A stretch of 22,357 bases of DNA from an uncultured Methanobrevibacter sp. GTDB lineage: Archaea; Methanobacteriota; Methanobacteria; Methanobacteriales; Methanobacteriaceae. The first letter of the stretch is position 1; each line of letters starts with the position of its first letter. The notes under the pieces were generated by a model. It was not told the DNA's origin, searched no databases, and saw nothing but the letters and a program-made list of their open reading frames with translations. Location of the stretch: positions 1-22,357 of the forward strand of contig NZ_CALDKF010000083.1 of assembly GCF_937898925.1 (NCBI RefSeq). The letters are read 5' to 3'. Below, piece after piece: positions 15,933 through 22,357 of this stretch. Both the position numbers and the translations under genes were made by a program.

Positions 15933-16031
15933 TCATCTTCTGAAAGAAACAACTTTTGGATCTCTTTTTCTTTCTCGTTTAGTCGGTTTAATCTGCTTCT
16001 TACCACAAATTCCACTTTTGGTTCTTCCCAA
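15933..16031 (-). CDS. possible 32-residue basic small protein with perfect ribosome binding site
   Basis: The sequence GGAGGTGA (read leftward from 16043) is a full-length match to the archaeal Shine-Dalgarno consensus and the strongest in the window. Five bases after its GGTG core comes a TTG that opens a 32-codon frame. The product starts MGRTKSGICGKKQIKPTK, continues with RERKRDPK and ends VVSFRR. It is extremely basic, with one cysteine, no membrane segment and no family I know. About 130 bases upstream lie a TATA element and a palindrome that could control it. A long 3' section of about 240 bases and a hairpin follow. It may be a true small protein, a leader peptide, or the remains of a longer gene. 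Confidence 0.45.
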   Translation of the reverse strand: MGRTKSGICGKKQIKPTKRERKRDPKVVSFRR

Positions 16032-16140
16032 TATTTCACCTCCGAGAATTAAAGACAAAAGTACAAAAATTTTAAGGACTTGATTTTAATTTGGAGTGAT
16101 TAATGACAGTATTCTTTTTACTTGTAGGCGAATCCTTAAA

Positions 16141-16158
16141 ATTTAGGTGTACCTAAAT
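16141..16158. promoter_or_regulatory. palindromic operator, left copy
   Basis: ATTTAGGTGTACCTAAAT is a palindrome with perfect 8-base arms around GT. It lies about 40 bases left of a TATA element (16185-16194) that can also read leftward, so it falls just after the expected leftward start near 16164. The TTAGG and CCTAA arms resemble sites of DtxR/IdeR-type metal regulators, though with shorter spacing. That identification is an inference. Confidence 0.55.
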
Positions 16159-16184
16159 ATCTTTAATTATAGTTTGTTTTCATC

Positions 16185-16213
16185 ATATATAAATGTTTAG
16201 GTATGCCTAAATA
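16185..16213. promoter_or_regulatory. TATA element plus palindromic operator, right copy
   Basis: ATATATAAAT (16185-16194) is a TATA element usable in both directions. It is followed by TTTAGGTATGCCTAAA (16196-16211), which matches the left palindrome in 17 of 20 aligned bases when flanks are included. A rightward transcript should start near 16214, so a protein bound here would block polymerase. Confidence 0.5.
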
Positions 16214-16760
16214 TTTGCATATATAGAAAATGTTAGTAAATATACAAACAGTTATATACTATAAGAACAAATATTAATATAGATATTTGGGACAACTCCA
16301 GCGTCGAAAACAAGATACTGGATTAAAATGAATACTATCAAAATCCAAAGAAAAAATGACCCTGAATATCTCCAAAAGAGTTAGAATGTACTAATTAGCC
16401 TGATTAGAGACATTTAAACTAAAATGCATCAATTGTATTTGCAATTGATTAAGCTGTTGAACGAAATGATTAATTTTTTTAATTAGTCAAAAACAAAAAT
16501 AAGCAATTTTTTAAAAAAAAATGTGTTTTAGCAAGGAAATTAAACTAAAATCATTCGACAAAACATTGCTTCAATCTAAATTTCAAATCAAATCAAAAAA
16601 AGAAAAACAAATCGCACAAATCGAAAATAAAAATTAGAGGTGGAACTATCAAGATACGAAAAATAAAACCTCAATTTGAAAAGCAAAATTTCAAAAACAA
16701 GTAGGAGCAAACAAAGAAGAAATGACTTGTTTGCTTTTACATTATTTTTTATGATTTTAC
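16214..16760 (+). other. structured rightward transcript without a convincing ORF, candidate small RNA or degraded gene
   Basis: Downstream of the right operator no ORF of 60 codons or more exists. What can be seen, in order: a GC-richer patch with a TCCAG/CTGGA stem (16297-16322); an 18-codon ATG frame at 16328-16384 with no good ribosome binding site; a hairpin with 8-base arms ATCAATTG/CAATTGAT (16428-16449); a second near-perfect hairpin around T5 (16468-16488); a CAAATCAAATCAAA stretch near 16584 also found inverted near 15815; an AGAGGTGG ribosome-site-like string at 16636-16643 with no usable start codon except a GTG of eight codons; and a terminator hairpin at 16707. It could be a regulatory RNA or a decayed gene. 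Confidence 0.35.
16707..16734 (+). terminator. hairpin plus T-rich tail ending the rightward small-locus transcript
   Basis: The arms GCAAACAA (16707-16714) and TTGTTTGC (16727-16734) pair perfectly around a 12-base loop and extend by one A-T pair. TTTTACATTATTTTTTATG follows. This is a standard terminator shape and supports a rightward transcript in the preceding region. Confidence 0.55.
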
Positions 16761-16894
16761 TTTATTTTATTAAATTATTACAGATTTTTATTTTTTATTT
16801 ATTTTATTAATAATTTTTAATTTTAATTTTCATTTACTCTTTTTAACTATTTTTATTTCAAATTAGTTCTTTTCATCATCAAACCAATTATCTA

Positions 16895-17260
16895 TCATAC
16901 TGTAACCAATTCAGATTCAACTGCAGGAATCCCATTTAAATTAGTTGCAATCCTATTAACACCAAAAATTTGTGTCTTATTATGAACAGGAACAATCAAT
17001 TGAACCTTTAAGTCAATCTTCTTTTCAGTGACAATTAGTCGAATGGAGATTTTTGCTAAATTTTTGAAAAATCCCTTATCCAAATTGAATATTTTTGATG
17101 CATTTAAAAATTCAAATGCAACTGGTTGCCCTTCTGAATCAATGTCTAGAATTATATCATTGTCCAATTCAAATGAAACCTCATATTCATAATCCTCAAC
17201 ACAATATATGAATAGGGAGTCTCCCTTAGAATCATAATCATATACTACTTCCCGGCTCAT
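16895..17260 (-). CDS. DUF2283 protein, probable antitoxin
   Basis: Residues 5-60 match DUF2283: YDYDSKGDSLFIYCVED, then VSFELDNDIILDIDSEGQPVAFEFLNAS, a small acidic beta-rich fold. Residues 60-121 are an added beta-rich part (ISIRLIVTEKKIDLKVQLIVPV) that I cannot assign. In other genomes DUF2283 proteins are often found beside small RelE/DUF4258-like proteins and are regarded as probable antitoxins. Here the start ATG overlaps the stop of the upstream gene by four bases (ATGA), with GGGTGAG as internal ribosome binding site, so the pair is translationally coupled. The order, putative toxin first and antitoxin second, is less usual than the reverse. No DNA-binding domain is visible. Confidence 0.8.
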   Translation of the reverse strand: MSREVVYDYDSKGDSLFIYCVEDYEYEVSFELDNDIILDIDSEGQPVAFEFLNASKIFNLDKGFFKNLAKISIRLIVTEKKIDLKVQLIVPVHNKTQIFGVNRIATNLNGIPAVESELVTV

Positions 17261-17568
17261 TTTCTCACCCTTTGATTCCTATAAGTTTCCATTACAGTTA
17301 TAAAGTTTACAGTTCTATTATCATTTATGCCTATCACTAATGATATATCTTTTGTAGGCTTTTGACTATGTTCAAAATATAGTCTGAATTTATTATAGTC
17401 CTGTTTGATTATTCCCATTAATTGATTATATAAGAATGTCTGAAAGATCAAACCTAAATCTCCTATTCTTTGAACATTCCTAATATCAAAATGCTTTGTA
17501 TCTGCCACAAATGATTCATCACATGAATTAATTATTTCAATTGCCTCTTCAATAGAATAATCCTTCAT
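17257..17568 (-). CDS. unrecognised 103-residue protein coupled to DUF2283, possible toxin
   Basis: I do not recognise the family with certainty. The product is small, has an acidic N-terminal helix (MKDYSIEEAIEIINSCDESF), a middle with IRNVQRIGDLGLIFQTFLYN, and a C-terminal pair of strands (KDISLVIGINDNRTVNFITVMET) followed by a basic tail RNQRVRK. The sequence -VIGI-D-RTVNFITV- with nearby basic residues recalls the end of DUF4258/RelE-fold RNase toxins, where a strand ending in ITV closes the sheet. That resemblance, the size and the four-base overlap with a DUF2283 gene support a toxin role by inference only. The ATG has GGAG about nine bases upstream. Conserved catalytic residues of known RelE toxins cannot be pinned down. 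Confidence 0.7.
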   Translation of the reverse strand: MKDYSIEEAIEIINSCDESFVADTKHFDIRNVQRIGDLGLIFQTFLYNQLMGIIKQDYNKFRLYFEHSQKPTKDISLVIGINDNRTVNFITVMETYRNQRVRK

Positions 17569-17900
17569 TTATTATTCTCCTTTTTTTAATTTAAATCAAA
17601 CTGGAGTTCATAAAAAACAGCGGAATATGATTACTTCCATTCCATGAAGAAAAGTAACTATTATAAAAATTAAACTGATTAGTCAGAACCCCATAATCTA
17701 CTTTCTATATTGAAATAATATTAAAAGCAAGGATAATAAACATTATCTAAGTGCGATTTTGTGCAAAAACACAGAAGTGATTTTTGAGAAATATCTATTA
17801 AATTAATATTAAAAAAAGGGTGGTGAAAAATTAGCAGACTTGCAAATTAAAATTCAAAAAAATGATGGAAATTCAGTAAGAAAAAATTAATCATTAAACC
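17569..17900. other. intergenic region between arfC and the putative toxin-antitoxin pair
   Basis: I see no convincing gene in these 332 bases. A rightward GGTGGTGA string occurs at 17820-17827, but the next start codon (TTG at 17840) is too far away and opens only 16 codons. The leftward strand should hold the promoter of the toxin-antitoxin pair; TATA-like sequence occurs near 17650-17670 (ACTATTATAAAAATTAAAC). Confidence 0.35.
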
Positions 17901-18581
17901 TTATTTTAAAACCTTGTATTCCATAACAAAGTCCTTTCCTAAAGGATAATACTTCTCTAATTTCAATGGAATAGCTTCCTTCATATAATCGAATCCTTCA
18001 CCATCGAAGAATGTTTTGGAATCCTTTCCTCCAACAATCATAGGAGCTATGCATATCCTCACTTCATCAATGAGATTTTCCTTGATCATGGAAAAGTTAA
18101 GTGTAGATCCTCCTTCAAGCATAAGGGTTTCAATTCCTTCTGAATACAAATGCTCCATAAATTCAGCCAAATCAACAGATTCCTTAGATGAATAGAAAAC
18201 ATTTACTCTTTTGGAAAGCTCCTTAGCCCTTAAAACTGCATCCTCATCACAATCAGGATTATTCTCATCACAAAGACTGCTTACTGCAATGATTGTTTCA
18301 GCATCATCATTCAATATCCTAAAGTCAAGTGGAGTCCTTGCCTTATTGTCAACTACAACTCTAACAGGATTGTCCTCTTTTCTTGCATTTATCTTATGAA
18401 CAGTAAGTCTTGGGTCATCAGCAAGAACGGTACCAATTCCAACCATGATTCCATCAACTTCCTTTCTGATTTCATGAACACGTTCAAGATCTTCAGGCCC
18501 TGAAATTTCAGAACTTCCTGTTTTTGTAGCTATTTTTCCATCCAATGTCATAGCTGCATTAAGGATTACATAAGGTTTCAT
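17901..18581 (-). CDS. arfC: 2,5-diamino-6-(ribosylamino)-4(3H)-pyrimidinone 5'-phosphate reductase
   Basis: In archaea this enzyme uses NAD(P)H to reduce the ribosyl group of the riboflavin-pathway intermediate to a ribityl group, before deamination. The same pathway feeds FAD, FMN and coenzyme F420. The product is a stand-alone RibD C-terminal (dihydrofolate-reductase-like) domain: VILNAAMTLDGKIAT (5-19), VDGIMVGIGTVLADDPRLTV (42-61), the nucleotide-binding LMLEGGSTLN (153-162), and DEVRICIAPMIVGG (172-185). The 226-residue length matches archaeal and fungal Rib7-type reductases. No deaminase domain is fused, as expected for archaea. The ATG is preceded by AAAGGTATGAT. A TATA-like ACTTATAAATATT at about 18630-18640 suggests its own promoter, although the TatD gene lies only about 87 bases upstream on the same strand. 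Confidence 0.93.
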   Translation of the reverse strand: MKPYVILNAAMTLDGKIATKTGSSEISGPEDLERVHEIRKEVDGIMVGIGTVLADDPRLTVHKINARKEDNPVRVVVDNKARTPLDFRILNDDAETIIAVSSLCDENNPDCDEDAVLRAKELSKRVNVFYSSKESVDLAEFMEHLYSEGIETLMLEGGSTLNFSMIKENLIDEVRICIAPMIVGGKDSKTFFDGEGFDYMKEAIPLKLEKYYPLGKDFVMEYKVLK

Positions 18582-18667
18582 AATATCATACCTTTAAATT
18601 TAATAATAGGTTTATCAGAATTGAATAATATTTATAAGTATCAATTTAATTAATCGTTTCTTTAAAA

Positions 18668-19429
18668 TTATATTCCGAATACATATCTTGCATTCTTTTC
18701 AGTTTGTAGAGATACATCATCCACACTAATTTCATGAAGTTCAGCTAATTTTTCAACTGCAAGTGCAACATTTGCAGGTTCATTCCTTTCATCCTTGGTC
18801 ATTGCCAAGTATGGGCTGTCAGTTTCAGTCAAGATTCTTTCAATAGGAATTTCCTTGAAAAGGTCTTGATGTCTTTGACTGTAGCATACCATGGTTGAAC
18901 AGCTTAGGTAATGGTCTTCCATATCCAAGATCTTCCTTGCTGTCTTTAGGCTGCCGCCATAACAATGATAAATCACCTTAGGAATATTATCATAATCCTT
19001 CAACAAATTGAAAATCTTCTTTTCACAGTCCCTTCCGTGAATAAGGAGTGGTTTCTTGTATTCATTTGCAATTTCAATGAATCCAGTGAAGATTTCCTGC
19101 TGACGGGCTCTCAATGCCTTGTCTGTGCAATAGAAGAAATCCATTCCAACTTCCCCAACTGCCAAAATCTCATCAAGATGCTCAATCATCTGCTTATGAG
19201 CTGCATCTATCTCCTCTTGAGGAGAATTCTGGGATGATACTGGATGGAATCCAAAGGTTGGATAAACGAATCCCTCATACTCCTTTGAAAGTGCCAATGC
19301 CTTTGCATTGCTTTCCAAACCATATCCTGAATTGATGACAGCATTGAGCTTTTCCTTAGCCCTTTCTATTACCTTATCACGGTCTGGATCAAATTCATCA
19401 AAATCTATATGACAATGTGTGTCTATCAT
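18668..19429 (-). CDS. TatD-family metal-dependent hydrolase (DNase-like)
   Basis: TatD proteins are TIM-barrel hydrolases with two metals; characterised members are 3'-5' DNases. With numbering from the upstream Met, the ligands are His23 and His25 (MIDTHCHIDF), Glu111 (VGEVGMDFFY), His149 (PLLIHGRD), His173 (VIYHCYGG) and Asp222 (LTETDSPYLAM), all present. The frame extends to an ATG at 19483, adding 18 residues (MQEIAIHKKIINVYISDK). I prefer the ATG at 19429 because family members start at MIDTHCH and GTGAT lies just before it. The upstream ATG has only AGGGAA, so the choice is not certain. Length from the preferred start is 253, normal for the family. Its biological substrate in methanogens is unknown; DNA repair or RNA quality control are the usual guesses. 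Confidence 0.9.
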   Translation of the reverse strand: MIDTHCHIDFDEFDPDRDKVIERAKEKLNAVINSGYGLESNAKALALSKEYEGFVYPTFGFHPVSSQNSPQEEIDAAHKQMIEHLDEILAVGEVGMDFFYCTDKALRARQQEIFTGFIEIANEYKKPLLIHGRDCEKKIFNLLKDYDNIPKVIYHCYGGSLKTARKILDMEDHYLSCSTMVCYSQRHQDLFKEIPIERILTETDSPYLAMTKDERNEPANVALAVEKLAELHEISVDDVSLQTEKNARYVFGI

Positions 19430-19692
19430 TTTATCACTGATGTATACATTTATAATTTTTTTATGAATGGCAATTTCCTGCATGAAATTCCCTAATCATT
19501 GCGATTCTATCCTATCGCTAACATTAATTGAGTAATAAATTATTTATTTGACCTAATATTTATAACTAATTTTTTAATGATTTGTTAAGACTGTAAAAAA
19601 GAGTGGTGAAACAATATATGCAGAAATTGAAAAAAAGGAGTTATGAAAACAGATTAAAAAAAAAAAGAAAAATAAGTGAATGAAATATTCAC

Positions 19693-22357
19693 TTATTTGA
19701 TGGTTATTTTTACTTTTTTGCTTAAAGCCTTGTAGTATTTGCTTCCTGCAAACTTGACAGTAGCTGTTTTTTTACCTTTTTTGGTTAATTTGGTAATTTT
19801 AAAGGTAGCTTTACCTTTGCTGTTTGTAGTAGCTTTGTAGGTCTTTTTGCCTATTTTCAAGGTAAGTTTGACCTTTTTCAATACTTTGCCTTTATTGTTT
19901 TTAAGGGTAACAGTATACTTTTTGGTCTTGACTTTAGCCTTAAATGTCTTTGCTTTAGCTGCAAGTTTGACTTTAGCCTTTTTAACAACAACCTTAGGCT
20001 TTAAGGTGGAAGCAGCGTAGTTGCTATCTCCTGCAAACTTGACAGTTGCAGTGTAGGTCTTAGGAACCAATTTAGCAACATTAAGACTTACTTGACCTTT
20101 AGCATTGGTCTTTAAGGTCTTGCTGATGGATCCAACCTTCACACTAACCTTCTTGTTAGCCAATGCTTTACCGTTTGCATCCTTAAGGGTTATAACAAGC
20201 TTTTTGGCAACGTTGTAGGTTGCAGTCACCTTAGGGGCAGTGAGCTTGGTAGCCACTTTAACTGGAGTGCTGTTGGAACCGTTGGTGTCATTGGAAGGAG
20301 CAGGAACAGGTTTAACTTCAAAGCTGGTTGAGCTGGTAGCGTAGATGTTCTCTGCATCATACAATACAACGTCAACAGTGTAGTTACCAACATCCAAAAG
20401 TTCGGTGATAGGTACGACAACGCTGGCATCCGCATTAACTGTGTAAATCGCACCGTTTACAGTGACATTGAGCATTGCATCAATGACTGGGGAAACGGTC
20501 ACGGTGACATTTCCATACTCTCCAGAAGTGATGTCATTTGCACTGACACCAAGGTCAATATTCTTCATAAAGCTTAAGGTTTGGTTTTCCTTATCGCAAA
20601 GGGCATTGATTTCATTGATTATGCTGTCACTGGTGTAAGTTACTTTAAACATGCCGTCTTTCAATATTGGATTTGTTTCATTGAAAGTACCTGTTGTGGA
20701 AGATAGTAATACCGGCATGTCATACAATCTTTCGATTCCATCTGTGGTGCCGTCATTCCAAGTCAACTTACCTATAACTTCCCACTGATTCTCAGCAATG
20801 TAGTTTACTGTAGTATTGTATATAGCATAAATGGTTGCATTCACTTTTTCATTGGAAACAGGATTATTGGATCCCCACCAGTTATAATTGGCGTTAACCA
20901 TACCAGAGATGTCCACTATGTGATTAAATGAAGGTCCTGATAGATTGTAGAAAGTGGCGTAATTAATGGATATCAAATTTAAATTGTATGCATCACCTAA
21001 GCTAAGATAACCTTCACCTTTACCATCAAAAATACAATCTATGAACTCCATCTCATTGGATTCATCACCTAAATATAATGTGGAATCTACAAAGAAGATA
21101 CATTTTTCATATGTTACCTTGCCATCACCAGTAAAAATAAAACTTCCAGGCAAATTAATTGATTCCTCATCTAAAAGGATATTAATGCCTGTTAACTTGA
21201 TTCCACTACATTCACAGTTATAGAAATCTAAAGGTAAGCATGTTCCTTCTTCAAAGATGAAATTAACTGAGTTTTCATTAATAGCTTGGAGTATGATATC
21301 CATATTGTTATTCAATATAAACATATTCCAATCTGAAACATCATATCCTCTCTCATCAATAATTTCAAAGTCCTCCTCTTTGAATGAATAAACACCATCC
21401 AAAAATTTAATAATAATTTTTGTTGGAGAAGTTATGTCCAATTTGCTTATGCCTTCACCCCATGCTAAAAAGAGGTTTGTATAAGGGTTTTCTATAGTTC
21501 CTTCTCCATCTTCTTCATTTGGACCTACATACAATTCTATAGTTTGAGGTTCATCAGCTAAGATTTCATCATCAATTGCACCTAAGATAAAGTGTTTCTT
21601 ACTTCTATTATCAGAGATTACTCTATTGGGATTGCAATTGCAATTAGTTAGGGTGCAGTTGCAATTGGTACAGCAACAATAATTATTAGTTATAGTAGCG
21701 CCAGGAGCATAGACTGCATTATTGCAGCATAAGTCATAAGTCTTTAGGAAGTTATGATTAACAATACTATTAACTGATGATGCTAAATAAACAGCATAAT
21801 GTCCGTTAGTTTTAACTGTATTGTCGGAAATATTAAAAGTATGATTTCCAGAAGTGGTTTGATAATAACTTATGCCAAAGACATTGTAAGTGCTATTGTA
21901 ATCATTTAGAGTTTGAGCATAAATAGTGTTATTGTAAACTGTCACATCAGTATCTTGAAGCTCAATACCTGAAACTAATGCATAATAATTTGTTGTAGCT
22001 CTTCCAGTCACATTAATAAAATTATTGTATATTGTTATGTTTGTTGGACCATAATAATTTTGAGAATATATTCCAATATTTGGACCATTATTTTCTGTAG
22101 TTAAGTTGTTATTATGGATAAAAATATCACTTACTGGACCGGTTATCTGTATAGGATAAGCAGCACCTGCACCTTGAGGGTTAACTTGTCCACCAACACT
22201 GGACATTGTAACATTATTATTTGAGATAGTCACATTTGTTAGTTCATAAAGATCAATACCATACAAATAGTTTGCATTAGTATAATAATTAACATCAGTT
22301 TCATTAATAATATTGCCTGAAATAGTTCCATTATTTGATTTGACAATTATAAGAGTA
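19693..22357 (-). CDS. adhesin-like protein with beta-helix and Ig-like repeats, 5' end beyond the window
   Basis: The frame stays open to the right edge, so the start is missing; the TTG at 22266 is internal. At least 887 codons are present. In numbering from that TTG, residues 1-180 (plus 30 more upstream) are short strand-turn repeats of the parallel beta-helix kind (NVTISNNNVT, NITIYNNFINVT, HTFNISDNTV). A cysteine cluster lies at 180-211. Residues 240-500 look like the start of another adhesin body (ELYVGPNEEDGEGTIENPYT) and include YNWWGSNNP (461-469), a common motif in Methanobrevibacter adhesins. From 570 on come Ig-like units (SGEYGNVTVTVSP, KLVITLKDANGKALANKKVS, TLKNNKGKVLKKVKLTLK), ending in a very lysine-rich region KVKITIK. 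Surface attachment to cells or polysaccharide is inferred from the class. Confidence 0.87.
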   Translation of the reverse strand, partial: TLIIVKSNNGTISGNIINETDVNYYTNANYLYGIDLYELTNVTISNNNVTMSSVGGQVNPQGAGAAYPIQITGPVSDIFIHNNNLTTENNGPNIGIYSQNYYGPTNITIYNNFINVTGRATTNYYALVSGIELQDTDVTVYNNTIYAQTLNDYNSTYNVFGISYYQTTSGNHTFNISDNTVKTNGHYAVYLASSVNSIVNHNFLKTYDLCCNNAVYAPGATITNNYCCCTNCNCTLTNCNCNPNRVISDNRSKKHFILGAIDDEILADEPQTIELYVGPNEEDGEGTIENPYTNLFLAWGEGISKLDITSPTKIIIKFLDGVYSFKEEDFEIIDERGYDVSDWNMFILNNNMDIILQAINENSVNFIFEEGTCLPLDFYNCECSGIKLTGINILLDEESINLPGSFIFTGDGKVTYEKCIFFVDSTLYLGDESNEMEFIDCIFDGKGEGYLSLGDAYNLNLISINYATFYNLSGPSFNHIVDISGMVNANYNWWGSNNPVSNEKVNATIYAIYNTTVNYIAENQWEVIGKLTWNDGTTDGIERLYDMPVLLSSTTGTFNETNPILKDGMFKVTYTSDSIINEINALCDKENQTLSFMKNIDLGVSANDITSGEYGNVTVTVSPVIDAMLNVTVNGAIYTVNADASVVVPITELLDVGNYTVDVVLYDAENIYATSSTSFEVKPVPAPSNDTNGSNSTPVKVATKLTAPKVTATYNVAKKLVITLKDANGKALANKKVSVKVGSISKTLKTNAKGQVSLNVAKLVPKTYTATVKFAGDSNYAASTLKPKVVVKKAKVKLAAKAKTFKAKVKTKKYTVTLKNNKGKVLKKVKLTLKIGKKTYKATTNSKGKATFKITKLTKKGKKTATVKFAGSKYYKALSKKVKITIK

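Noticed and set aside
16328..16384. 18-codon ATG frame in the rightward small-locus transcript
   Set aside because: Only a weak GGAT before the start, and too short to support without conservation data; the region is described as a possible RNA instead.
15600..16890. degraded transposon or insertion sequence in the gene-poor stretch
   Set aside because: No transposase motif, no clear terminal inverted repeats with target duplication; the inverted similarity seen is low-complexity and better explained by the divergent layout.
16860..16900. 11-codon ATG frame (MIDNWFDDEKN) overlapping the DUF2283 stop, perhaps a frameshifted C-terminus
   Set aside because: That frame has a stop just upstream, so it cannot continue the DUF2283 frame by a single clear shift, and the peptide is too short to judge.
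17820..17890. rightward GGTGGTGA followed by a short TTG frame
   Set aside because: The distance from the site to the TTG is too long and the frame has only 16 codons in AT-rich spacer.
20226..20453. 75-residue leftward frame inside the second adhesin gene
   Set aside because: It is out of frame with the long adhesin frame, which has the recognisable Ig-like repeats, and shows no start signal.

Overview
The window looks like a chromosomal segment of a methanogenic archaeon of the order Methanobacteriales, most likely Methanobrevibacter. The reasons are: strong AT richness, archaeal Shine-Dalgarno sequences of the GGTGAT type, frequent TTG and GTG starts, an archaeal-type aspartyl-tRNA synthetase, an archaeal pantoate kinase, the archaeal riboflavin-pathway reductase, a UPF0058 protein, and two large secreted adhesin-like proteins with lysine-rich Ig-like C-termini. 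No rRNA, tRNA, CRISPR array or intact insertion sequence was seen.

Layout. Positions 18-3637 hold four leftward genes: a Ser/Arg-rich single-pass membrane protein with a dense cluster of N-glycosylation sequons, a membrane-anchored protein with two nucleotide-cyclase-like palm domains, a NYN-type (Zc3h12a-like) ribonuclease, and a UPF0058 protein. Positions 4350-8576 hold three rightward housekeeping genes, each apparently with its own promoter: hisD, aspS and a BaiN/HI0933-type flavoprotein. Positions 8795-14346 are leftward: a membrane-anchored DUF4012/LytR-like protein, a 929-residue adhesin-like protein, and a compact pantoate kinase-methyltransferase operon. A PHP-family phosphoesterase gene runs rightward at 14581-15252.

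Positions 15369-16760 contain no long ORF but a good deal of structure. There is a 49-codon gene with a good ribosome binding site, and a 32-codon ORF with a perfect GGAGGTGA site. Two near-identical TTTAGG-N4-CCTAAA palindromes flank a shared TATA element. Transcript-end hairpins with similar GCAAACAA stems lie on both outer sides. I read this as a divergently transcribed, repressor-controlled locus of small proteins or small RNAs. It is the best candidate here for something undescribed.

The rest is leftward: a translationally coupled pair (unknown protein plus DUF2283) that looks like a toxin-antitoxin module, the riboflavin/F420-pathway reductase arfC, a TatD-family metal hydrolase, and a second adhesin-like gene that is still open at the right edge and so lacks its 5' end. 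The adhesins, the DUF4012 protein and the sequon-rich membrane protein together suggest cell-surface biology. The remaining genes serve amino acid, coenzyme A, flavin, tRNA and RNA metabolism and are not obviously linked to each other.
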